DNA of 64,000 nt from assembly GCF_029109325.1 (NCBI RefSeq), contig NZ_JAQKQJ010000003.1, positions 124,001 to 188,000 on the forward strand. The letters run 5' to 3'. Below, piece by piece: positions 41,545 through 49,844 of the stretch. Every line of letters starts with the position of its first letter. The stretch's first letter is position 1. This DNA is from Nodosilinea sp. PGN35. Lineage in GTDB: Bacteria; Cyanobacteriota; Cyanobacteriia; Phormidesmidales; Phormidesmidaceae. The notes below the pieces were generated by a model. The model saw only the letters and a program-made list of their open reading frames with translations, made no database searches and was not told where the DNA came from. The position numbers were made by a program, and so were the translations under genes.

Positions 41545-43836
41545 ATGCATCTACGCAGTCCCCTGGTTTTATTGACATGTGTTTTCTGGCTGAGCAGTTT
41601 CTCTCTCAGCTTTTCTCGAAACATTGAAGTAGCTTTGGGGGCAGATAGCGCAGGCGATCGAAGTAATTCAAATTTTTCCGATTCTTTTCAGAATAGGGCC
41701 GAAGCACGATCCGTCTCCAGCAATTTTGGCTGGTTTGAGAGCTATAGAGACGCAATCATGGATGCTCTGGAGGGTGACAGTTATTTTCGTTTGCCCTCTC
41801 AGCTACAGCTATTGACGGTGCCTCCTCCTGACTCAGCCCAGGCTGAATTGCAGATCATTCCTACCCTAAGGGGCTCAGGCTTAACAATTAATTTAAAGTT
41901 CTGCGCCCAGCAGCTGGAGTCAGACTGCACAGTAGGTCACTTTTCTACAAATTCTCTAGGGTCAGAAGCGGCTCAACTGGCGATGGAGGAGCACCGCTCT
42001 GTCGGCTATCCGATCACGTTGGCTCCCGATGTACAGGCCCATTTTCGAGAATATCGAGACGGCGCTGTGGCCTATGCCTCGGTCATGTGGCAGCAGGATG
42101 GCCAGTTTTATCGGGTGCAATTTCCGACGGCTGAGCGGCAAAATATGCTCTATATGGCCCTGGAGATGGCCAATAGCTCACCTTTGACCGGCAGGGCGAA
42201 TTCTTCTCTGACGAGGCAAAGTGATTTGTCAGGTTTTAGGGGTGAGGGGACAAGCTATACCGCCGTTAGCCCCTCCGTTGCCCCACCTTTGGCGGCCACC
42301 GATGCCCCCCACCCCCCTGCGCCAGTTGACCTGGCCACCCTGCAAATACTAGAGAGCCGGGTTTTTAGCCCCTCTGAGATTCAGCAGATGCTGGCGCAGT
42401 TGCAGACCACCCCTGTGCCCTCCACCGTTGAGGATGTTCTCGATCGCCTCACCCAGGAGTACCTCAACCGGGGCTACATCACCTCCAGGGCGGTGCTGAC
42501 GGACATTCCCGGCAGTGACCAGCCCGCCGTCGGCTTTGTGGAGGGCTTTCTCTCAGATATTGAGATCACCGGTACCCAGAGGGTAAACGAGAGCTACATT
42601 CGCTCGCGCCTGGAGCAGGTTGAGGGGCCGCCCCTCAATTTAGATATCTTGGAGGAGCGACTGAGGCTGCTGCGGGTTGATCCGCTGTTTAATAATGTCG
42701 AGGCGACCCTGCGCCCTGACCCCAGCGGCAATCCGGGGGGCAGCATTCTAGCTGTTGTGGTGAGCGAGGCCGACCCCATTGTCTACGGTCTGAGCCTCAA
42801 CAACGAATCGGCCCCGAGCATTGGGGCTGAGCAGTTTAGGTTAAACGTTGCCCATTTCAATCTCAGCGGTGTGGGCGATCGCCTCTCCGCTGGCTATTCT
42901 CGCTCTTTTGCAGGCGGGCTCAGCCATTTCGAGGCGGCCTACCAGGTTCCCATCAGCCCTACCGACGGCACCCTGAGGTTTGCGGGCAATGTGATCAACA
43001 CCCGCGTGGTGGAGTCGCCTTTTGACAGGCTAGGGGTGCAGGGCAGCACCAGTCGCTATGCCCTGTGGCTGCGCCAACCCCTGATCCGCCGCCCCCAGGA
43101 AGAATTGGCACTTTCCCTGGGGTTTACCCATACTGCGGGTCAGACCTTTTTGTTTGACCGTCTACCGACGCCCTTTGGGTTTGGCCCTGATGCGGATGGG
43201 TTTAGCCGCACCAGCGTCATTGGCTTTGCCCAAGACTACGTCTACCGCGAGCCCTCGGGGGCCTGGGCCTTTAACTCCCAGTTCAACTTTGGCACTTCGC
43301 TGTTCGATGCCACCACCAACGACTACCCGATCCCCGACGGGCAGTTTTTGAGCTGGCAGGGTCTGGCCCAGCGGGTGCAGCGCCTGGGCAACAACCATCT
43401 GCTGATTGCGCAGTTTAATGTACAGCTCACCCCCGATGCCCTGCTGCCCTCGGAGAGTTTTACCATCGGCGGGGTTAACTCGGTGCGGGGCTACCGCCAG
43501 GGGGCGCGATCGGGCGACAACGGGCTGCGCTTTTCGCTCGAAGACCGGATCACGGTCAGGCGCGACGGGGCGGGGCGACCGATGGTGATTTTGTCGCCCT
43601 TTCTCGACTTGGGCTCGGTGTGGAACCACCCCGACAACCCCAACACGATTTTGGGCCAGTCGTTTTTGATGGGCAGCGGGCTGGGGCTACAGCTGCAAAA
43701 TCTGCCCTGGCTAGACGGCCTCAGCCTTAAATTCGACTATGGCCTGCCGCTGGTTTATTCGGGCGATCGCGGCAGCAATCTGCAAGACTACGGCTTTTAC
43801 TTCGGCATTAACTACAACTCCAACCAACGCCAGTGA
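41545..43836 (+). CDS. Two-partner secretion transporter (ShlB/FhaC/HecB family)
   Basis: The 763-residue protein has a signal peptide (MHLRSPLVLLTCVFWLSSF). An unusual ~230-residue N-terminal region precedes the POTRA part (about 264-345: LESRVFSPSEIQQMLAQL, YLNRGYITSRAVL, then IEITGTQRVNESYIRSRLEQ). A 16-strand FhaC-type barrel runs from about 400 to the end; FTIGGVNSVRGYRQGARSGDNG is the conserved surface motif. It exports the exoprotein encoded 8 bp downstream through the outer membrane. The N-terminal extra region is not a standard TpsB element. Confidence 0.92.
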   Translation: MHLRSPLVLLTCVFWLSSFSLSFSRNIEVALGADSAGDRSNSNFSDSFQNRAEARSVSSNFGWFESYRDAIMDALEGDSYFRLPSQLQLLTVPPPDSAQAELQIIPTLRGSGLTINLKFCAQQLESDCTVGHFSTNSLGSEAAQLAMEEHRSVGYPITLAPDVQAHFREYRDGAVAYASVMWQQDGQFYRVQFPTAERQNMLYMALEMANSSPLTGRANSSLTRQSDLSGFRGEGTSYTAVSPSVAPPLAATDAPHPPAPVDLATLQILESRVFSPSEIQQMLAQLQTTPVPSTVEDVLDRLTQEYLNRGYITSRAVLTDIPGSDQPAVGFVEGFLSDIEITGTQRVNESYIRSRLEQVEGPPLNLDILEERLRLLRVDPLFNNVEATLRPDPSGNPGGSILAVVVSEADPIVYGLSLNNESAPSIGAEQFRLNVAHFNLSGVGDRLSAGYSRSFAGGLSHFEAAYQVPISPTDGTLRFAGNVINTRVVESPFDRLGVQGSTSRYALWLRQPLIRRPQEELALSLGFTHTAGQTFLFDRLPTPFGFGPDADGFSRTSVIGFAQDYVYREPSGAWAFNSQFNFGTSLFDATTNDYPIPDGQFLSWQGLAQRVQRLGNNHLLIAQFNVQLTPDALLPSESFTIGGVNSVRGYRQGARSGDNGLRFSLEDRITVRRDGAGRPMVILSPFLDLGSVWNHPDNPNTILGQSFLMGSGLGLQLQNLPWLDGLSLKFDYGLPLVYSGDRGSNLQDYGFYFGINYNSNQRQ

Positions 43837-43844
43837 GGTGCACC

Positions 43845-46800
43845 ATGACTCGTTTTCTCTACGCTGGTCTGGCCCTGGGAATTTCGGGCCTGTGGGCTAG
43901 CCCAGTGCTGGCCCAGGCCATTCTGCCTAGCAGCGATGGCACGGGCACCCAGGTGATCCTCAACGGCAGCCAGTTTGATATTTACGGGGGGGCGCTGTCC
44001 GCCGACCAGCTCAACCTGTTTCACAGCTTCCAGCAGTTTGGCCTGAGTGAGGGGCAGATCGCCAACTTTTTAGCTAACCCTGCCCTGCGAAACATCGTTA
44101 CCCAGGTGGTGGGTGGCGATCCGTCGGTGATCAACGGCCTGCTCCAGGTCACGGGCGGCAACCCTAATTTTTATCTAATGAATCCCTCGGGCATTGTGTT
44201 TGGAGCCAATGCCCAGCTCAACCTGCCCGCCAGCTTTGCGGCGACGACAGCGACGGGAATGCAGTTCGGCGATCGCTGGCTCCAGGCCGCTGGCTCCAAT
44301 GACTACTCGGCCCTGCTGGGGGATCCGACGGCCTTTGGCTTTGGCAATGCGGTTTCGGGGGCGATCGTCAACGGGGGCAACCTGGCGGTAGGCACGGGCT
44401 CTACCCTATCGCTGCTGGGCGGTACGGTGATCAACACGGGCCAGCTCACCGCCCCCGCCGGGCAAATCCTAATCACCGCCGTGCCCGGCGAAAGCACCGT
44501 TCGCCTGGCTCTGCCGGGCTACATTCTGGCCCTGGAGCTAGATGCCCCCGTGGTAGAGGGCGACCAGCCCCAGACCTGGCAGTTGCCGATCACCGCTCTG
44601 CCGGAGTTGCTCACCACAGGACTCTCATCCGCTTCCCTGGGCCTGGCGGTCAGCGAAGGGGGAGCGGTACAACTGGCCAACGGCACTGCCGTGCCCAATT
44701 ACCCCGGCACCACTATTGTGTCGGGCAGGGTTGATGTGTCGGGTGAGCAGGGGGGGACGGCGGCGGTGTTAGGCGATCGCATCGGCCTGGTCGGTGCCCA
44801 AATTGACGCCAGCGGCACCAACGACGACGGCGGCCAAATTCTTGTCGGCGGCGAGTTTCAAGGCAATGGCCCCCTACCAAATGCCCAACGCACTTACGTC
44901 GATGCCAACACCACCCTCAACGCCGACGCTGGCCCCACAGGCAACGGCGGCAGAATCATCATCTGGGCCGACGAAGCCACCGGCTTCTATGGCAACCTCA
45001 CCGCCCGTGGCGGCCAACTCTCCGGCGACGGCGGCTTCGCCGAAGTGTCAGGTAGAGACTATTTACAGTTTGATGGTACCGCTGACTTATCAAGTTCAAC
45101 TGGAGAAAACGGAACTCTATTGCTCGATCCCATCAATATTACTATCAGCAACACTAATGAAAGTCCTGTCGGTGTCAGAGATTTTCTAGGAGAAACTTGC
45201 GTTAGTAGATTCGTTTGTTCAATTTTAGATGGAACCTTTGGTAATCAGACCGACTTTCCAGGGCAGTCTGTGACTATCAACCAAGATACTCTAAGGGGAC
45301 TGGATGGGAACGTAAATCTTGTTTTACAAGCAAGTGAAAACATCATTATTGGGCCTCTTGACAATGGAACCGATCAGAATGGTACGGCATTGCCGCTTTT
45401 ACTCTTCGCTCAAGGGAACGGCAATATCAATCTTTTGGCTGGAGGCGATTTTCAAATGAGTCCTAATGCGGCAATAATTGCTTCCAGCGGAGTACCCATT
45501 CAAGGCCTTAACTCAGAAAGGACTCTTCTTATTCAGGCTACTAATATTACCTTGGGAGACATCAGCACACGCGGTGGGCCATTACCTGGTGGAAATGTAG
45601 TTCTTCGTGCATCTGGAAACATTCAAACCGGCGACATAGCTACTTTTGCCGACTTTGATAACACTGGCGCAACAATAAATCCTTATAATGCTGGCAGCAT
45701 TACAATCTCTGGCATTCCTGGAATCAACAACGGTCTTCCTAATACTATTGACACTAGCAGAGGTCACTTAGCAGCAGGGGCTGCACAAGGGGGTGGAAAT
45801 GATATCTTTCTTCATGCCAGAGGCGATATTTCAACTGCCTTTATTGGGGCCAGTACTGTTGCGAGTGGCAATGTCACAAGAGGAGGCAATGTCACAATAA
45901 TAAGTGAGTCGGGCAATATTATTGCCAATAACAATGCACCCTCTATTACAAATCCTACCGTAATCGTGGGTGCTCAGATTATTACAGGGGGAAATGCAAA
46001 TTTTGGCGGGAATATCCGACTTGAAGCCCCAAATGGAAGAATTACTATTCCAGGAGTGGGATCTGGAGCAGAGAATAGTGGTGGGTCAATTAGCATAACA
46101 GCCAACGAAATAGAAATTCGGCGCGATCCAGTGCTTAACGAGCCAGCGGTTCAATTGGCTGTTTCGTCTGCTCCAAGCCAAGGCTCCGTCAGTGGTAGTA
46201 TCAATTTAAATGGAAATATCGTCATTGGCAATGATGTTAGCCTCACTACAAGTTCATCGAATGCTGCTGAAGCAGGCGATATAGTAGTAAATGGAAGTAT
46301 CAACAGTAGAAGTGCCTCAATCTATAATTTAACAATCAATTCTGGACAGGGCACTGCTCAAGTGAATGGCTCCATAGGAACCATAAATCCAATCGGGAAT
46401 TTAACAGTTGATTCTCAGCAAACTATCCTTGTCAGTAGTGTGAGAACAGCGGATAGACCAGTCACCTTCAATTCACCCGTATTACTCAATAGCACCTCCC
46501 AGCTAACCTTTAACTCAGGTACAGCATCGATCAGCCTCAATGGACTCAATGCTGGCAATACTCCCTTATCCCTGATAGCGAACGATACCAACTTGTCTGG
46601 TACCCTTCAGGGAAACAGTACCCTCACAATTCAGCCTTCTATTCTTAGCCGTGGCATCACCCTAGGCAACGCCGATACTAACACGCTCAATCTCAGCCCT
46701 ACTGAACTTTCTGCACTACAGGGGTTTAGCACTGTCACCATTGGCGGTGGCAGTGGTGACATTACAGTGAATGCTCCCGTTACGTTTAATACCTCAACCC

Positions 46801-49133
46801 AACTGACTACCGCTGGAAACATTACTAGTACAGGTGACATCAACAGCAACAGCGGCAATATTGCTCTCAGCGGCAATACCGTCAACACCAATGCCATCAC
46901 CACCAACGGTAGCATCAACGTCACAGGTGCTGGAGCTGTCTCTGTAACTAACATCACCAGCAATGGAGGAAATATAGCTCTGTCGGCCCAGCAAGGTCGC
47001 CTCAGCGTGAATAACGCCACTAGCAATGGTGGCAGCATTGGCCTCAGCAGTACCGTTGATGGCATTACTGTCAACACCCTTTCCTCCGCCTCTGGCACTG
47101 GTGCCGGGGGCAACATCACCATTAGCAACCCCAACGCCATCACCGCCACCGGCCCCATAAACGCCTCAGGAGCTACCACTGGCGGCAACATCACCCTCAG
47201 CGCTGGCGGCAGCAATCCCACCGGAACCGTGACCACCAATAACCTGACCGCTACAGGGGTAGCCAATGGCGGCAACATCACAGCCCTCGCTCGCGACAGC
47301 ATCACCGCAGGTGCAATCAACACCAGCGCCAGTGCGGGTCGCGGCGGCAACGTCTTCCTCGATCCCTTTGGGGACGTTGAGGTGAGCTTTATCAACGCCC
47401 AAGGTGGCTTCGCTGGAACTGGTGGCGATGTCACCATTGAATCCATCGATCGCTTCTTTAGGGCTACAGGAGCCTTCACCGATCAAAACGGGATTTTAGC
47501 CAGCATTTCTGCAGCTGGCGGCGGTGGCGAAGGCACGATTACCATTACCCACAATGGCGGTGCAGCCGATGTTTTAGTTCCATTCACTATCTCTACTGCG
47601 TCCCAGAATGGTACCGCTGGCGCATTGACTACCGGGCCTAATGCTATTTCTACGCTTTCCTTTCGCTCGTTTCTCGGCCCCTTTACCCAGAATAATATTC
47701 GCATTATCACCCGTCCACAGGCTACTCTAGCCGCTGATGCAGCCTTACCGGACACTCTTCCCGAAGAAGTTCAACCCGCCGATACCGATAATCGGCCCTT
47801 CTGGCTCGACGAATACTTTACTCGCCGCACAGAGGACTTTCTTGGTCTTGGGTCAGAAACTCCAGTTAAAAGCTTAGAGCAAATTCAAGATGATTTGCGT
47901 CGCGTCGAAGAACTTACTGGGGTAAAGCCTGCTCTCATCTATGTGGTTTTTGAGCCTGAAGAAGTGCTCCGCACGATCGCAGAAGAAGGTCGATTTAACC
48001 CTGAAGACATGATCAATCAAGGATCGCTTATACGTTTTCGGGAGCAGGCAAGCGATTCATTGGAGCTCATTCTTGTAACTTCTGAAGGTCAACCGATTTT
48101 GAGAAGGCCTGATGATAGAACGGCGACACGCCAGGTAGTGCCAGATCTTGTTAATACATTTAGAACTAATCTATTGTTTGATTTCAGAACAGGGGATTAT
48201 CAATCTGAAACTTATCTGCAAGAGGCGCAAACATTATACGAATGGCTAGTTAAGCCTCTGGAAAATGACTTATCTGAACAGGGGATAAGCAATCTTGTTT
48301 TTATTATGGATGCAGGGTTGCGTTCCACGCCCTTAGCGACTCTGTCAGCCATGCACAATGGAAACGAGTATATTATTGAAAACTATAGTGTTGGCCTTAT
48401 GCCAAGCTTTAGTTTGACAGATATTCGATATACTGATATCCGAGATTCAAGAATATTGGCCATGGGACTTAGTAATTTTGAAGAGTATCCAGAATTTAGA
48501 AATTTGCCTGGTGTTGTTGACGAAATAAGAATCATTTCACAAGAAATTTGGCCTAGCTCACAAAATGATTTAAATGATTTTTTGGATTCAGGCTTTACAC
48601 CAGAGAATTTGTTGGCACAAAGGCAGGCAAACCCTGTAAATATTATTCATCTGGCAACCCACACTAAATTTGATTCCGGCTCTCCCGAAAATTCTTTCAT
48701 TCAGTTCTTTAATGAGCAGATTAGCTTTAATGAATTACGCACTTTGGGATTTAATAATCCAACTGTAAATCTCCTGGTATTAAGTGCTTGTACGACAGCT
48801 TTAACTCCAGATGATGAAAGTGCTGAATTAGGCTTTGCAGGCATTGCTGTTCAATCTGGTGCTCAGTCTTCTTTAGCCAGTTTGTGGAAGGTGAATGATA
48901 TTGGAACATTAGGATTGATGCTGGAATTTTATAGTCAGCTACAAAATTCTGTCATCAAAGCCGAAGCTTTGAGGCAAGCTCAACTCTCGATGCTAAGAGA
49001 AGAAGTGTTCATTCAAGAAGGCACTATCCATTGGACAGGGGGAGACTCCGTTCTCAGTTTCTCTATGCCTAATGGAGTTTTATCTCACCCGGCTTACTGG
49101 GCCGCCTTTACAATTGTTGGCAGCCCTTGGTAG
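43845..49133 (+). CDS. TpsA exoprotein: filamentous-haemagglutinin N-terminus with C-terminal CHAT protease domain
   Basis: ATG 43845 (SD GAGGTG) gives 1762 residues: signal peptide (to about 23), FHA/TPS secretion domain (about 25-270; NPNFYLMNPSGIVFGANAQLN), then a beta-helix of Gly/Asn/Ser-rich repeats to about 1300. A linker and C-terminal CHAT domain follow. The caspase-like dyad is visible as His1606 (HLATH) and Cys1649 (LSACTTAL). The 5' ~1.2 kb is G+C-rich while the rest is markedly A+T-richer, suggesting a conserved head joined to an exchanged body. CHAT proteases cleave partner proteins in several bacterial defence and death systems; here the domain would be exported or surface-exposed. 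Confidence 0.93.
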   Translation: MTRFLYAGLALGISGLWASPVLAQAILPSSDGTGTQVILNGSQFDIYGGALSADQLNLFHSFQQFGLSEGQIANFLANPALRNIVTQVVGGDPSVINGLLQVTGGNPNFYLMNPSGIVFGANAQLNLPASFAATTATGMQFGDRWLQAAGSNDYSALLGDPTAFGFGNAVSGAIVNGGNLAVGTGSTLSLLGGTVINTGQLTAPAGQILITAVPGESTVRLALPGYILALELDAPVVEGDQPQTWQLPITALPELLTTGLSSASLGLAVSEGGAVQLANGTAVPNYPGTTIVSGRVDVSGEQGGTAAVLGDRIGLVGAQIDASGTNDDGGQILVGGEFQGNGPLPNAQRTYVDANTTLNADAGPTGNGGRIIIWADEATGFYGNLTARGGQLSGDGGFAEVSGRDYLQFDGTADLSSSTGENGTLLLDPINITISNTNESPVGVRDFLGETCVSRFVCSILDGTFGNQTDFPGQSVTINQDTLRGLDGNVNLVLQASENIIIGPLDNGTDQNGTALPLLLFAQGNGNINLLAGGDFQMSPNAAIIASSGVPIQGLNSERTLLIQATNITLGDISTRGGPLPGGNVVLRASGNIQTGDIATFADFDNTGATINPYNAGSITISGIPGINNGLPNTIDTSRGHLAAGAAQGGGNDIFLHARGDISTAFIGASTVASGNVTRGGNVTIISESGNIIANNNAPSITNPTVIVGAQIITGGNANFGGNIRLEAPNGRITIPGVGSGAENSGGSISITANEIEIRRDPVLNEPAVQLAVSSAPSQGSVSGSINLNGNIVIGNDVSLTTSSSNAAEAGDIVVNGSINSRSASIYNLTINSGQGTAQVNGSIGTINPIGNLTVDSQQTILVSSVRTADRPVTFNSPVLLNSTSQLTFNSGTASISLNGLNAGNTPLSLIANDTNLSGTLQGNSTLTIQPSILSRGITLGNADTNTLNLSPTELSALQGFSTVTIGGGSGDITVNAPVTFNTSTQLTTAGNITSTGDINSNSGNIALSGNTVNTNAITTNGSINVTGAGAVSVTNITSNGGNIALSAQQGRLSVNNATSNGGSIGLSSTVDGITVNTLSSASGTGAGGNITISNPNAITATGPINASGATTGGNITLSAGGSNPTGTVTTNNLTATGVANGGNITALARDSITAGAINTSASAGRGGNVFLDPFGDVEVSFINAQGGFAGTGGDVTIESIDRFFRATGAFTDQNGILASISAAGGGGEGTITITHNGGAADVLVPFTISTASQNGTAGALTTGPNAISTLSFRSFLGPFTQNNIRIITRPQATLAADAALPDTLPEEVQPADTDNRPFWLDEYFTRRTEDFLGLGSETPVKSLEQIQDDLRRVEELTGVKPALIYVVFEPEEVLRTIAEEGRFNPEDMINQGSLIRFREQASDSLELILVTSEGQPILRRPDDRTATRQVVPDLVNTFRTNLLFDFRTGDYQSETYLQEAQTLYEWLVKPLENDLSEQGISNLVFIMDAGLRSTPLATLSAMHNGNEYIIENYSVGLMPSFSLTDIRYTDIRDSRILAMGLSNFEEYPEFRNLPGVVDEIRIISQEIWPSSQNDLNDFLDSGFTPENLLAQRQANPVNIIHLATHTKFDSGSPENSFIQFFNEQISFNELRTLGFNNPTVNLLVLSACTTALTPDDESAELGFAGIAVQSGAQSSLASLWKVNDIGTLGLMLEFYSQLQNSVIKAEALRQAQLSMLREEVFIQEGTIHWTGGDSVLSFSMPNGVLSHPAYWAAFTIVGSPW

Positions 49134-49139
49134 AGTATC

Positions 49140-49805
49140 TCATTGACCAATAATTTCTTGCTCGCTGAGATGAGCTAATCCAAGCTTTCTTAACAAATCA
49201 TTCCAAGCCGTTGGTGAACCTTGGCGTTTAAGGTCAGCAGCTTCTTTCAGCCCATCGTAAAAATGATTTCCTGGATCGCCCGAAGCTTCCAGCCGAATAG
49301 AGCTGCTTCTCAAAAAGGAATGATCTGTGGAATTACTCCTTGTAGGGTCATTACAAAAAGTTTCAAAAAACCACTGATAATTTTGCCCTATTTGTAATTG
49401 CTGACTAAGTGATATTTCTAATATTCCGCCGTTAGGAGCATTTGAAAAATGCTGTTGTTCTACAATGCGTCCATTTTCAGCTCTTAATGTAAACATACCT
49501 GGATCCCGAGTTCGTAAGGCAAATGGAACATAGACGTAAAATCGAGGAGACCCGCTGCTAGTCGTTAGGGAACTTATATCATTAGAAACAATTAATGTAG
49601 GTAGAGTATTGTAAGTCTCGGGGCGATCGCACTCTCCCCGGCTTGCTCCCGGCCTACTTTCCTCAGGAATTGGTTGGTCACTCCCCCCCAACTGGGCGTT
49701 TATGGGGGTCGCATTCCAAAAAGAAGAGAACCCACTCAGCACAAGTGCCAGAGAGATAGAAATAGATTTTTGGTTGAACTGAACCATAGCTTTTATCGAT
49801 CTCAT
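49140..49805 (-). CDS. DUF928 family secreted protein
   Basis: The 221-residue protein has a signal peptide (to about 38, ending TPINAQ). It shows the DUF928 pattern: PTLIVSNDISSLTTSSGSPRFYVYVPF, QLQIGQNYQWFFETFCNDP, and a C-terminal helical part with FYDGLKEAADLKRQGSPTAWNDLLRKLGL. DUF928 genes commonly accompany CHAT/TPS and CHASE2 genes in cyanobacteria; the function is unknown. The first ATG (49805) has a good SD (GGAGATAGGA). It is convergent with the CHAT exoprotein gene, with 6 bp between stops, and lies downstream of the kinase gene on its own strand. Confidence 0.88.
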   Translation of the reverse strand: MRSIKAMVQFNQKSISISLALVLSGFSSFWNATPINAQLGGSDQPIPEESRPGASRGECDRPETYNTLPTLIVSNDISSLTTSSGSPRFYVYVPFALRTRDPGMFTLRAENGRIVEQQHFSNAPNGGILEISLSQQLQIGQNYQWFFETFCNDPTRSNSTDHSFLRSSSIRLEASGDPGNHFYDGLKEAADLKRQGSPTAWNDLLRKLGLAHLSEQEIIGQ

Positions 49806-49844
49806 AGTCCTATCTCCATTTAGTATTCAAGACTTGTAAGGCTC

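Noticed and set aside
46700..47450. Possible CRISPR-like or tandem array in the exoprotein gene
   Set aside because: Repeats here are degenerate codon-level repeats of the beta-helix (GGNI-type rungs) without fixed-length repeats and spacers.
46631..47479. 282-codon minus-strand ORF inside the CHAT exoprotein
   Set aside because: Its Val/Leu/Pro-rich repeated translation is the antisense of Gly/Asn/Thr repeats in the beta-helix region, not a real membrane protein.
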